From: JAVBOW01 sp031550125
GTDB taxonomy: Bacteria > Bacteroidota > Bacteroidia > Bacteroidales > Rikenellaceae
DNA: 64,000 bases
Reading direction: 5' to 3'
NCBI GenBank assembly: GCA_031550125.1
Contig: JAVBOW010000023.1
Span: 46,629-110,628 of the forward strand
How positions within the stretch are numbered: the first letter of the stretch is position 1; each line of letters opens with the position of its first letter. Below are positions 53,240 through 62,231 of this stretch, piece by piece. Made by a program: the position numbers and the translations under genes. The notes under the pieces are model-generated. The model had not been told where the DNA came from, did no database searches, and was given only the letters and a program-made list of their open reading frames with translations.

Positions 53240-53704
53240 ATGGCAAAACTATCGCCCGGAGATAAGGCTCCCGCATTTGAAGGACACGACCAAGATGGAG
53301 GTATCGTGTCGCTCGAAGCATTGAAAGGCAGCAAGATAATACTCTATTTCTACCCCAAGGACAACACCCCCGGTTGCACAGCCGAGGCATGCAGCCTGAG
53401 GGATGGAAAGCGCGAGCTGGAGCGGATGGGCTTCGCGATAGTGGGCGTAAGCCCCGACTCGGAAAAATCCCACAAAGGTTTTGCCGAGAAACAAAAACTC
53501 AACTTCCCGATAATTTCGGACACAAACCACGCGATAGCCGAAAGTTATGGCGTGTGGGGCGAGAAAAAATTCATGGGACGCACCTATATGGGCATATTGC
53601 GGACCACATTCGTAATAGACGAAAACGGCACAATAGAGAAGATATTCGACAAGGTGGACACAAACCGCCATTTCGAACAAATAGCAGATTCGTACAAACA
53701 ATAA
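53240..53704 (+). CDS. bcp: thioredoxin-dependent peroxiredoxin (Bcp/PrxQ)
   Basis: A 154-residue protein with start ATG 53240 (MAKLSPGDKAPAFEGHDQDGG). Peroxidatic C46 and resolving C51 sit in NTPGCTAEACSLRDG, the PrxQ pattern. It reduces peroxides with thioredoxin. TACCTTTA lies just upstream as a one-off -7 element. recA follows after 15 bases. Confidence 0.95.
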   Translation: MAKLSPGDKAPAFEGHDQDGGIVSLEALKGSKIILYFYPKDNTPGCTAEACSLRDGKRELERMGFAIVGVSPDSEKSHKGFAEKQKLNFPIISDTNHAIAESYGVWGEKKFMGRTYMGILRTTFVIDENGTIEKIFDKVDTNRHFEQIADSYKQ

Positions 53705-53719
53705 AATATCAAATTTGAA

Positions 53720-54724
53720 ATGGCTGAAAAAAAAGCTGTCAACCCCGACAAACTGAAGGTACTCAACGCCGTAATGGAGAAAATAGAGAAGGATTTCGGC
53801 AAGGGCGCAATAATGAGACTCAATAGCGAAGAACATGAAGATATAGCGGTTATCCCGTCCGGATCGATCAACCTCGATGTGGCGCTGGGTGTTGGCGGTT
53901 ATCCCAAAGGCCGCATTGTGGAGATCTTCGGTCCCGAATCGTCGGGAAAGACCACACTGGCCATACACGCCATAGCCGAGGCGCAAAAAGCGGGCGGGAT
54001 CGCGGCGTTTATCGATGCGGAACACGCTTTCGACAGCTATTACGCCCAAAAACTTGGGGTGGACGTAGATAACCTGCTGGTATCGCAGCCCGACGACGGC
54101 GAGCAAGCCCTCGAAATAGCCGACCACCTAATCCGTTCGAGCGCCATAGATATAGTGGTGATAGACTCCGTGGCCGCCCTTACGCCCAAAGCCGAAATAG
54201 AGGGCGAGATGGGAGAGTCGAAGATGGGACTCCAGGCCAGGCTTATGTCGCAGGCGCTGCGTAAACTCACCGGTAACATCAGCAAAACGAAAACCGTGTG
54301 TATATTCATCAACCAGCTACGCGACAAGATAGGCGTTATCTACGGCAGCCCCGAAACGACCACCGGTGGCAACGCCCTTAAGTTTTACGCCAGCGTACGC
54401 GTAGACATACGCAAGACGGGATCCATAAAGGACGGCGAAGAGCAGCTCGGCAGCCGCGTTAGGGTGAAGGTTGTGAAAAACAAAGTTGCCGCCCCGTTCC
54501 GCAAAGCAGAATTCGACATAATGTATGGCGAAGGCATATCGCGGGTAGGCGAGATAATCGACCTGGGCGTAGACAACGGCATAATAAAGAAAAGCGGCTC
54601 GTGGTTCTCGTACGGCGAGAAAAAACTGGGGCAGGGCAGGGACGCGGTAAAGGAACTCCTGACGACCGACGCCGCACTCATGGAAGAGATCGAAACCAAA
54701 GTACGCGAATCGCTGAAAGCCTGA
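53720..54724 (+). CDS. recA: recombinase RecA
   Basis: A 334-residue protein with Walker A GPESSGKTT (71-79), FIDAEHAFD, VIDSVAALTPKAEIEGEMG and INQLRDKIG loop 2. It forms nucleoprotein filaments for strand exchange. The acidic C-tail is short. The relA/spoT-type gene begins 4 bases later. Confidence 0.98.
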   Translation: MAEKKAVNPDKLKVLNAVMEKIEKDFGKGAIMRLNSEEHEDIAVIPSGSINLDVALGVGGYPKGRIVEIFGPESSGKTTLAIHAIAEAQKAGGIAAFIDAEHAFDSYYAQKLGVDVDNLLVSQPDDGEQALEIADHLIRSSAIDIVVIDSVAALTPKAEIEGEMGESKMGLQARLMSQALRKLTGNISKTKTVCIFINQLRDKIGVIYGSPETTTGGNALKFYASVRVDIRKTGSIKDGEEQLGSRVRVKVVKNKVAAPFRKAEFDIMYGEGISRVGEIIDLGVDNGIIKKSGSWFSYGEKKLGQGRDAVKELLTTDAALMEEIETKVRESLKA

Positions 54725-54728
54725 CGCC

Positions 54729-56933
54729 ATGGGTTACGAAGCGGAGGATGAGCTGATAATAGAGCAAAGTTTCAACGGCCTGCTGCAAAGTTGCAATAAA
54801 ATTTGCAAAAGCGAGGAGGACTGGGACTTTATCAAACGTGCCTTTTTCCTTGCGAAAGAGGCGCATAAAGGCGTGCGGCGCAAGTCGGGCGAACCTTATA
54901 TCACCCATCCGATAGAGGTGGCCAAAATAGTGATCGACGAAATCGGTCTTGGCGTCAAGTCTGTGGTAGCCTCGCTGTTGCACGACGTGGTGGAAGATAC
55001 GGCCTACACCGTAGAGGAAATAGAGGCCACCTTCGGCCCCAAAATAGCCGTAATGGTGGACGGATTGACGAAAATGGCCGGCGTATTCAACGCCGACACA
55101 TCGGAGCAGGCCGAATATTTCCGCAAAGTGCTGCTAACCCTCTCGGACGATGTGAGGGTGATACTCATAAAGATAGCCGACAGGCTGCACAATATGCGTA
55201 CTTTGGGGTCGATGCCTGTCCATAAACAGATAAAGATCACCAGCGAAACCATCTACCTGTTCGCTCCGTTAGCTTTCAGGCTCGGGCTATACTCCATCAA
55301 AACCGAACTCGAAGACCTAAGCCTGAAATACCGCTTTCCGGACCAATACGAGGAGATTTCGGAAAAACTGGCCCAGACCGAGGCCGGACGTACCAAATTC
55401 ATAGAAAAATTCAACGGTCCCATAATCGAAAAATTGCGTGAAAACGGCATAGATTTCGAAATTTCCGGCCGGGTAAAGAGCGTCTATTCGATATGGTCGA
55501 AGATGCAGCGCAAACAGATCCCTTTCGACGAAGTTTACGACCTGTTTGCCATAAGGATCGTATTCCAGCCATCGCCGCTTATCCCTGAAAAGTCCCAGTG
55601 CTGGCACATATATTCCTTAATAACAGACATTTACAAGCCGAAACCCGATCGCATACGCGATTGGGTGAACATACCTAAAGCCAACGGTTACGAAGCATTG
55701 CACGCCACGGTGATGGGACCGGACGGAGTGTGGGCCGAGGTACAGATACGCTCGCAACGGATGGAGGACATTGCGGAAAGAGGGTTCGCGGCGCACTGGA
55801 AATACAAGCAGGCGGCCATATCGGACGATGAAGGCGAATTCGACCGCTGGCTCAAAAAGATACGCGAGGCGCTTAACAGCCCCACAGAGAATGCGGTGGA
55901 CTTCCTCGACAATTTCAAAATGTCGCTATACACCACCGAAATAGTGGTGTTTACGCCCAAAGGCGAATCGCGCAAGATGCCGCAGGGCGCTACGGCGCTC
56001 GATTTTGCCTACGAAATACACACTAAGGTGGGCCACAAGGCCATAGGGGCTAAAATAAACCACAAAATAGAATCGATCTACGCCCCGATACACAGCGGCG
56101 ACCAGGTGGAGATAATAACCTCGGAAAGCTCGCGTCCCAAAACGGAATGGCTCGAACACGTAAACACGGCCAAGGCCAGGCAGTCGATAAAAAACTACCT
56201 CAAACGCGAGAAACAGAATAACATAGAGCGGGGAATAGAGATCTTCGAGGCGAAAATGCGCGAATTCGGCATCAAACCGAGCGCAAGGGTCTTCCGCAAG
56301 CTGCTTCCTGCCTACGAATGCTCGTCTAAAGACGAATTTTACAGCAATCTGGGAGCCGAAATCATCAAACTGGATGGAGTGGAGAAGATACTCCGCGAAA
56401 ATGCCGCGAACAAAGTCCTGAAATTATGGACATTGCAACTATCAAACCCATTCCGTATATTCGGTGGCGACGAGAAGCGGAAACAATATGTAGTAAAAGA
56501 AAATGCGCCTAACGGCCTGCAATTCGAAATAGCCGAATGCTGTAACCCCATTCCAGGCGATGCAGTAGTAGGTTACAAAGACGTTGATAATAAGCGCGTT
56601 ATTGTTCACAAAAGTTCGTGCGAAGAACTTATGCGGCTGGCGGCGCAACATGGCGACAACATAACGTCGGTCAAATGGTCGAGTTATAAGGTCAAATCTT
56701 TCCTGGCCGTCATAGAGCTTCGCGGCATAGACCGCCAAGGGGTGTTGATGGACGTATCGGAAATAATCTCGGGCGAGTTCCACATAAACATCCGCGAGTT
56801 GCACATACAAAGCCACGACGGAATATTCGAAGGAACGATAAGCCTGTATGTCCATAATACGGAAGACCTTAACGCCATAATACGCAAACTTAACGGCGTA
56901 AGGGGAATGGAAAAAGTGAAACGCAAGATATAA
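54729..56933 (+). CDS. RelA/SpoT family (p)ppGpp synthetase/hydrolase
   Basis: A 734-residue protein. The HD hydrolase domain is intact (YITHPIEVAKIV, SLLHDVVEDT). The synthetase domain follows (YEALHATVMGPDGVWAEVQIRS). TGS (VVFTPKGESRKMPQGATALDF) and a C-terminal ACT domain complete it. An intact HD site favours the bifunctional SpoT/Rsh type. It makes and breaks the stringent-response alarmone. Linked to recA by a 4-base gap. Confidence 0.95.
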   Translation: MGYEAEDELIIEQSFNGLLQSCNKICKSEEDWDFIKRAFFLAKEAHKGVRRKSGEPYITHPIEVAKIVIDEIGLGVKSVVASLLHDVVEDTAYTVEEIEATFGPKIAVMVDGLTKMAGVFNADTSEQAEYFRKVLLTLSDDVRVILIKIADRLHNMRTLGSMPVHKQIKITSETIYLFAPLAFRLGLYSIKTELEDLSLKYRFPDQYEEISEKLAQTEAGRTKFIEKFNGPIIEKLRENGIDFEISGRVKSVYSIWSKMQRKQIPFDEVYDLFAIRIVFQPSPLIPEKSQCWHIYSLITDIYKPKPDRIRDWVNIPKANGYEALHATVMGPDGVWAEVQIRSQRMEDIAERGFAAHWKYKQAAISDDEGEFDRWLKKIREALNSPTENAVDFLDNFKMSLYTTEIVVFTPKGESRKMPQGATALDFAYEIHTKVGHKAIGAKINHKIESIYAPIHSGDQVEIITSESSRPKTEWLEHVNTAKARQSIKNYLKREKQNNIERGIEIFEAKMREFGIKPSARVFRKLLPAYECSSKDEFYSNLGAEIIKLDGVEKILRENAANKVLKLWTLQLSNPFRIFGGDEKRKQYVVKENAPNGLQFEIAECCNPIPGDAVVGYKDVDNKRVIVHKSSCEELMRLAAQHGDNITSVKWSSYKVKSFLAVIELRGIDRQGVLMDVSEIISGEFHINIRELHIQSHDGIFEGTISLYVHNTEDLNAIIRKLNGVRGMEKVKRKI

Positions 56934-56945
56934 TCCCGCACAGAA

Positions 56946-57476
56946 ATGGAAGATTCATGGGAAATTGTGGTCTACGGGGCGCTGGTCGTTTTGTCGCTCG
57001 TGGGCAGTATTGTCAAGAAGAACAAGGCTAAAGCCGAAAAGTCGGCAGGTAAGCCTGCATGGGATTGGGCGGAAGAGACGCAGGAATCGGAAAAGGAAGA
57101 TACTGTCTTTGGCCGGGGATGGGGTAGTCCGGCCCCTGAGCCTGTGGCGATGCCTCTTCCTGAACCCGCCATTCCTACGCCGGCGCGCCATGCAATGCAC
57201 AGGGAAGAGTCCTACGCCGAGGGCGGACGGTCTACGAAAGACGCGGCGGTTTTGTCCGGCCGGCTCTCCGTACCTCAAACATCCATAAAATACCAGGAAG
57301 AGAGCTACGCCGAGGGCGGACGATCGACAAAAGACGCAGGCCACACACAGCGGCAACATATAAAAAACCAACAATTGGAACATCCCGAAATACAAGACGA
57401 TATACTGCCTGGCTTCGACCTGCGCAAAGCAGTGATCTATTCGGAGATACTGAAACCAAAATTTACGGAATTTTAA
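56946..57476 (+). CDS. hypothetical membrane-anchored protein with internal repeat
   Basis: A 176-residue protein. One N-terminal transmembrane helix (IVVYGALVVLSLVGSIV) precedes a charged, Pro-rich, likely disordered region. A 14-residue unit EESYAEGGRSTKDA occurs twice (residues 87-100 and 118-131; bases 57204-57245 and 57297-57338). The end (DLRKAVIYSEILKPKF) is the part I have seen conserved in related proteins of the order. Function unknown. It sits between rsh and a HIT gene. Confidence 0.72.
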   Translation: MEDSWEIVVYGALVVLSLVGSIVKKNKAKAEKSAGKPAWDWAEETQESEKEDTVFGRGWGSPAPEPVAMPLPEPAIPTPARHAMHREESYAEGGRSTKDAAVLSGRLSVPQTSIKYQEESYAEGGRSTKDAGHTQRQHIKNQQLEHPEIQDDILPGFDLRKAVIYSEILKPKFTEF

Positions 57477-57487
57477 CCGATCAAGCC

Positions 57488-57874
57488 ATGGCAACCATTT
57501 TCACACGTATAATAAATGGCGAGATACCGTGCTATAAAATAGCTGAAAACGACCGATATTTCGCATTTCTCGACATAAATCCGCTCACCAAGGGACATAC
57601 GCTTGTAGTTCCAAAGATGGAGGTTGATTATATTTTCGATCTGGACGACGCCACGCTGGCCGGAATGACGGTATTTGCCAAAGAAGTGGCCCGCCACATA
57701 AAACGATCCATACCGTGCAATAGGGTAGCGATGGCCGTTTTAGGCCTCGAGGTGCCGCATGCACACATACACCTTATTCCGATAAATAGCGAAAACGATG
57801 CTAATTTCCATCGAGAAAAACTCAAATTGACAGGAGAGGAGTTTATCGAAATACGGGATAAAATAGCTTTCTAA
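57488..57874 (+). CDS. HIT family protein
   Basis: A 128-residue protein with the triad H91-x-H93-x-H95 in EVPHAHIHLIP. The N-terminus has TRIINGEIPCYKIAEND, typical of the Hint group, which hydrolyses nucleotide phosphoramidates. Start ATG 57488. Confidence 0.95.
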   Translation: MATIFTRIINGEIPCYKIAENDRYFAFLDINPLTKGHTLVVPKMEVDYIFDLDDATLAGMTVFAKEVARHIKRSIPCNRVAMAVLGLEVPHAHIHLIPINSENDANFHREKLKLTGEEFIEIRDKIAF

Positions 57875-57942
57875 GCCTCGTTGGCGCTAAGTGCACCTAC
57901 AACCACCAAAATCAACCCCAAATACGCCATAATGGCTCACGG

Positions 57943-57980
57943 ATACGCCCGCGCATTACGCTTGCGGGCGTATTTATTTC
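57943..57980 (+). terminator. terminator after the HIT gene
   Basis: A 10-bp perfect stem (57943-57952 with 57964-57973) followed by a T-rich stretch. Confidence 0.8.
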
Positions 57981-58587
57981 ACTATTAATAAGCAAGTTAC
58001 CGACAATTATCTCTATTTAACATAATTAAGGCGTTTAAAAACAAATCAACGCAGTGGCAGTTGTCGGGGATAGGGTAGAGCGGGGATTTTCTGACCGCAC
58101 TCTTTTTTTTAATATTGTAATTTTACTTTTGTAAATGAACTGTAATAATATCATACCGTCTTCGTTTACATTCGTAATCAAGCTGTCATCTATTATCAGT
58201 ATTCCGTTTAGTTAACAAATGTTAACCAAGAGCCTATCAGGGTATCCACATATCAAATATATTACTGCGTTTAGTTATTAAACACTTGCATGCATACATA
58301 TGACAATCAGGTACTTAGATCAACTATATTTATTTATTATTTATATACGGACAGTGACTATATCGGCTAACTAATAGCTCATAATCGAAATTCGCTGTGT
58401 TTTATTTATCATTATCATTAATTACCAGTGCATTATGATAAATATATTAACTTGTGATTGATGTGCATTAAATATGGCTTCATTGGGTTTTATGTGTCGT
58501 TGTCTTGTTTTACATTTGTAATCAAACATATCTTAAACTATTTGTTGTCCTATTGTGAATCCGCATTGATGTTTGTAGATTTTTTTG
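57981..58587. other. AT-rich gap without a convincing gene; array of TTTAC-N4-GTAAA palindromes
   Basis: About 600 bases, much richer in A/T than the neighbours. No open frame with family features was found. Three copies of a palindrome close to TTTAC-N4-GTAAA occur here (58122-58135, 58165-58178, 58509-58522) and a fourth at 58588-58601 just before the HTH gene. A related GTTAAC-AAAT-GTTAAC element is at 58211-58226. Three of the four palindromes (not 58165, whose core is TACATTCG) contain a TAnnTTTG-like -7 core, so they may be operators, promoters or both. Confidence 0.6.
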
Positions 58588-58601
58588 TTTATATTTGTAA
58601 A
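58588..58601 (+). promoter_or_regulatory. palindrome overlapping the -7 element of the HTH gene
   Basis: TTTAT-ATTT-GTAAA contains TATATTTG (58590-58597), 14 bases before ATG 58612. A protein bound here would block transcription. Confidence 0.55.
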
Positions 58602-58611
58602 AATTACTGAA

Positions 58612-59385
58612 ATGAAGGACAGGCTTGTAAAATTCATCAAAAACGAGGGTCTTACGCCGAGCAGGTTTGCAGAGATTATGGATATTCCCGCGTCGAGCGT
58701 CTCTCATCTTATGGCCGGAAGGAATAAGCCGGGGTATGAGTTTATCTATAAAATCATACAGCGCTTTCCCCGCCTCAATCCAGATTGGCTGATCGTCGGC
58801 AGCGGCCCTATGTATCGCCAGCCGCAAGGCGCTACCCCGCCGGCGCAGGTAAACGTCGCCTCGGGGCAGGCGGCCGAAACCGGGAGGTTGCCGGAAACTG
58901 GCGACGCGCGGGCAACGGAATTGGACAGGCATGGGGACGCAACGCCCAGCAGGCCGGCGGATGGAAATATAACGACCGGCAGGTCGACATCCACTCCGGC
59001 AGAGTCGCCGGTCGGAGACACCTTTACGCCCGCAGGATCGTTGCCGTTCTTAGGGGTAGAGTTTGGAGGAGATACCTATATTACACATAATAAGGCTGAA
59101 ACACCTGCTAACGATAGTACAGGCGCTGCGACGGGAACAACCACGTCCGGGTCTACGTCAAACGCTGCCGGATATGTTAACCAAGCACAACAGCCTGTAA
59201 ACATGGCTAATAATGAGACGACACGCTATACCGGCACCGGAGAAAGCCACAACGCCATGGCGGCAACCGCAGAAAGCCGCAAATTTCCGGAAGCGATCAA
59301 TCCCGATAGTAGCGGAAAATCAATAGAACGCATTGTTATATTTTTCAATAACAGCACCTTCACCTCTTTCATACCTGAAAAATAG
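58612..59385 (+). CDS. helix-turn-helix protein with long low-complexity tail
   Basis: A 257-residue protein. The first 75 residues form an XRE/CI-like DNA-binding domain (MKDRLVKFIKNEGLTPSRF, ASSVSHLMAGRNKPG). Residues about 75-230 are low in complexity, rich in Thr, Ser, Ala, Gly and Pro. The final segment IERIVIFFNNSTFTSFIPEK is a conserved ending I have seen in Bacteroidetes HTH proteins. Start ATG 58612 follows the -7 element; the upstream open frame is not used. It probably represses its own promoter through the palindromes upstream (inference). No S24 peptidase domain is present. Confidence 0.82.
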   Translation: MKDRLVKFIKNEGLTPSRFAEIMDIPASSVSHLMAGRNKPGYEFIYKIIQRFPRLNPDWLIVGSGPMYRQPQGATPPAQVNVASGQAAETGRLPETGDARATELDRHGDATPSRPADGNITTGRSTSTPAESPVGDTFTPAGSLPFLGVEFGGDTYITHNKAETPANDSTGAATGTTTSGSTSNAAGYVNQAQQPVNMANNETTRYTGTGESHNAMAATAESRKFPEAINPDSSGKSIERIVIFFNNSTFTSFIPEK

Positions 59386-59442
59386 CCAGGATTAACTCTC
59401 CGAGAATCGCGTATTTGGGCGTTCGAGTAAAAGTGGTAATAA

Positions 59443-59479
59443 AAAACAGGCGTTGCGGAATTCCGCAGCGCCTGTTTTT
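59443..59479. terminator. bidirectional terminator between the HTH and fimbrillin-like genes
   Basis: A nearly perfect 18-bp inverted repeat (59443-59460 with 59461-59478, one mismatch) has runs of A and T at its two ends, serving both convergent genes. Confidence 0.82.
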
Positions 59480-59533
59480 ACGAATATAATGGGATTCGAG
59501 GTAGGGGGATCATCATCTCCCCCCTCCTGAGGG

Positions 59534-61705
59534 TCAATCTCTCAACCCATAGAATTTGATATCATCAATAATTACATCTGCTTTGTCTGTCGTTGCACTT
59601 AACGTAAATTTAACTCGTGCGTTTGCAACTGCATTACCTCCATTAAGGGTGTAGGTGTATTCTGCTGCGGTTGTCGATAATATTATTGTTTGAAGATTCT
59701 TCCAACTTGTTCCATTATCGTCTGAATATTCAACTTTTACAGTTGCATTAGAACTATTCTTTGCTTTGAATAGAACTTTCGTTATATCACTCTGATCATA
59801 ATCAGTTCGTGCAAATCCGTAAGTTGTTGAAGTATTCGTATAATAACGCATTTGAAGTGAATTTAATCCCGTTATGCGTGAGCCGGTGGTAGTTGTGACG
59901 CTGCCTGATAAAATGCTCCATTTTGAACCCGTTGGGCCATCAGATTTAGCAGTCTGATTATTATATATTGTAGACGTCGTAAATCCCGTTTCGAAATCGA
60001 CTGTTGCTACAAGTTGTTCAGTTTTAGAGCCGGGAGCCAGCTGAGTAATTCCTATTTCCTGACTAGGTAAGCCGATAGCCGAAATGGTCACAGTAGCCGT
60101 ACGGTCAGTAGCGCCGGTATAGTTGGTACACGACACGGCCAAAGTTCCGCTACCTGTACCTCCGGACGAAGCGGCCCCGTCCAACAAACACCAAGCCTGA
60201 TCGGAAGTGGCCGTCCATACCACACCTGCGGTAGCCGTAATAGTCGCATTTTGAGCCGTACCCGCAGACATAATAGTCATCGTGGGGGGAGCTACGGAAA
60301 TGGAAGGTGGAACATACGTAGACCTGGCCGTCAGAGACATGTCATCCAATCGGTACACACTGGCTGCGCTGCATTGCCATTTAATTGCTATGGTTGATTG
60401 TCCTGTAGTGTTTATACTTCCGCATACAGAGGTAAGCCAGGTACTCGAGTTCGAAGCTGTTCGACCGTCAGTAGTATATGTTAATTGAGTCCAGTCGCCA
60501 TCACCCGGATTAGTTGCAAATGAATACCATACCGTAAACTCGGAATTATAGGTTGCTACAGCAACATTAGCCGAGCGGGCGCTCTTGAAAGACACGCCGA
60601 CTTGATTGACTCCTTTTAACGCAATCTGTTTCGCAATAAAATAATTCGGAGGGGTAGTTCCAAAAAACAAAAGACGGTCATTCGTGATTTGAGCTGACGT
60701 TGATCGAACTGTTAAATTAGCGCTGCCGTCATACACGACACCGGATGTACTGTACCAATCATCGTATTTATCCCAATCGGTATTGCTTATGAATGCAGTC
60801 GGGCCCATATTTTCAAACCAAAGGACATTGGCACTGTTGGCAACATCTATGGTACGCGCCATGGCGTAAGGTTTGCCTGGGGCGAAATAACCGCCGGCAG
60901 GAGTACCCAAATCTACGAGTACAGAACCTTTATTGGTGGTGATAACCATCCTGAGAGCGCCGAGCGCCGTTTCTGCTTTGGTAGCCACCATTAACCATCC
61001 GGTGTAAGTGTTGTCGCCAGAGGTGAAGACGAAATTGTTTTCGGGTTGGTGAACCATTTCCTTAACGGGTGTACCTTCGAGGGCGAGAGTTCCGGATGCG
61101 GAAACCGTTGCTATGGGGTAAAATGCCGCATTCTCTGCAACCAATTTAATATGCTGCAAGTTGTCGCCGACAGCAAAATTGGTACCCGTGACAGTGAATT
61201 TTACCAGCGAAAAAGCGTGGTTCATCATGAATTTGGGAAACGGTGCGTCAACGTATTTAATGTCGGAGTATAGGCAGTCGTATGCTTCGATGATGCTTTT
61301 CGGATCACCGTCGGCAGCCTGCGTTTGCGTTGACGGGAGGTTGAATTTAATCTTTCCGTTCGCAATCTCCGATACGGCACCTAAATAATCCACCGGATAA
61401 TAGGCTATATAGCTCTCATCTTCGAAAGGGTCCTCGTTACCCCAAAACTCATTTCCGTCGACGTAGTACATGAAATCGGTATAATATTCAAGGTTGCTGC
61501 CGTCGATGTGCGCGAGGCTCAGTTCGTCTTCATCGATCCACACTGTTTTGCCTTCGGACAAAGAAGTGCGTGAGTCGGGTAGTTCTGCGGAAATGCGGTA
61601 TTTGCCCTTTTCTGGTTTTTCAGGGCCGTTGGGTTGCTCGGCGTTATCTTTCTGGCAGCCCGTTATGATCGCTGCCGTGGCTAAGAATGTCAATATTTTT
61701 TTCAT
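59534..61705 (-). CDS. fimbrillin-like/BACON-domain surface lipoprotein
   Basis: A 723-residue lipoprotein (signal TFLATAAIITGCQKDN). Residues about 35-290 look like the N-terminal domain of Mfa-type fimbrillins (SRTSLSEGKTVWIDEDELSL, then YIAYYP and a final strand). Residues about 475-565 form a BACON-like beta-sandwich (ISVAPPTMTIMSAGTAQ, VVWTATSDQAWCLLDGA, TVTISAIGLPSQEIGITQLA). Two further jelly-roll domains with DDMSL and DDIKFYG ends flank it. It is probably a surface adhesin or glycan-binding protein. The Asn/Thr/Ser-rich composition and lower GC near its C-terminus differ from the housekeeping genes. Confidence 0.8.
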   Translation of the reverse strand: MKKILTFLATAAIITGCQKDNAEQPNGPEKPEKGKYRISAELPDSRTSLSEGKTVWIDEDELSLAHIDGSNLEYYTDFMYYVDGNEFWGNEDPFEDESYIAYYPVDYLGAVSEIANGKIKFNLPSTQTQAADGDPKSIIEAYDCLYSDIKYVDAPFPKFMMNHAFSLVKFTVTGTNFAVGDNLQHIKLVAENAAFYPIATVSASGTLALEGTPVKEMVHQPENNFVFTSGDNTYTGWLMVATKAETALGALRMVITTNKGSVLVDLGTPAGGYFAPGKPYAMARTIDVANSANVLWFENMGPTAFISNTDWDKYDDWYSTSGVVYDGSANLTVRSTSAQITNDRLLFFGTTPPNYFIAKQIALKGVNQVGVSFKSARSANVAVATYNSEFTVWYSFATNPGDGDWTQLTYTTDGRTASNSSTWLTSVCGSINTTGQSTIAIKWQCSAASVYRLDDMSLTARSTYVPPSISVAPPTMTIMSAGTAQNATITATAGVVWTATSDQAWCLLDGAASSGGTGSGTLAVSCTNYTGATDRTATVTISAIGLPSQEIGITQLAPGSKTEQLVATVDFETGFTTSTIYNNQTAKSDGPTGSKWSILSGSVTTTTGSRITGLNSLQMRYYTNTSTTYGFARTDYDQSDITKVLFKAKNSSNATVKVEYSDDNGTSWKNLQTIILSTTAAEYTYTLNGGNAVANARVKFTLSATTDKADVIIDDIKFYGLRD

Positions 61706-61748
61706 GTTCTATGCTTTTAATCGGTTAGAAATAATGGCTAGATGAGAA

Positions 61749-61901
61749 TTACATTTCCTCCTCTTCACCCCAGTCATTGAAGCCGAATTGGGATTGCTGG
61801 AAACCCTGTTCCGCGGCCACCTCGAGAATCTCTGCGGCGGGCGCCTCATACCGTTGAATGACATCCGGAGATGTACTCTTTAACATCGTTTTCATATCCA
61901 T
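61749..61901 (-). CDS. 50-residue conserved-type peptide upstream of the fimbrillin-like gene
   Basis: On the minus strand an open frame from ATG 61901 (or ATG 61895) to TAA 61749 encodes 50 residues. The middle reads QRYEAPAAEILEVAAEQGF, followed by a polar part and FNDWGEEEEM. The YEAP-x2-EILEV-x3-QGF pattern recurs in short proteins next to surface lipoprotein genes of Bacteroidales that I recall. It is 43 bases before the lipoprotein start, on the same strand, so probably co-transcribed. No signal peptide. Function unknown. Confidence 0.68.
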   Translation of the reverse strand: MDMKTMLKSTSPDVIQRYEAPAAEILEVAAEQGFQQSQFGFNDWGEEEEM

Positions 61902-62231
61902 AAGCTTTAAGGTTTAAATGCAGTTAAATTATTGATTATCAGACCAGAATTTACATTATGTTAAATAGGGGTGTTTTAGCATGTTTTTTCGTCTCGTTAC
62001 TTCAATTTTTTATCGCAGTTTTATATCGTTTCTCTTTGGTGGCGTTTTTGTATTTTGTGGCGTGCAAGCATAAAAAATTAATCGAGTAATAATAGTTCAT
62101 ACAAATGCTTTGGCTTCAGTCTTTCGAAATTTCACATTTTGGGCATTGGATTTGCTCATGATCTTTATTTTTGAAATTAGACGGCTAAAGTCTATCTTTG
62201 TTTGTCAAAATTCCCTATTGGGAGCATAATT
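61902..62231. other. T-rich intergenic region with the metal-transporter promoter
   Basis: 330 bases between the divergent 50-residue gene and the ZnuA-like gene. It is rich in T runs on the plus strand. Apart from the promoter at 62170-62200 nothing was recognised. Confidence 0.6.
62170..62200 (+). promoter_or_regulatory. full promoter for the metal transporter (TTTG-N19-TATCTTTG)
   Basis: TTTG at 62170-62173, 19 bases, then TATCTTTG at 62193-62200: both Bacteroidetes elements at the expected spacing. It is the best promoter in the window and excludes the TTG at 62202 as the start. Confidence 0.75.

Noticed and set aside
57981..58587. CRISPR array or tRNA cluster in the AT-rich gap
   Set aside because: The repeated elements are 14-base palindromes at irregular spacing (about 43, 344 and 79 bases), not CRISPR repeats, and no cloverleaf was seen.
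61981..62073. A 30-codon plus-strand frame, rich in Phe, with AGGGG upstream
   Set aside because: It looks like the outcome of T-rich DNA, ends at a random stop, and has no known relative.
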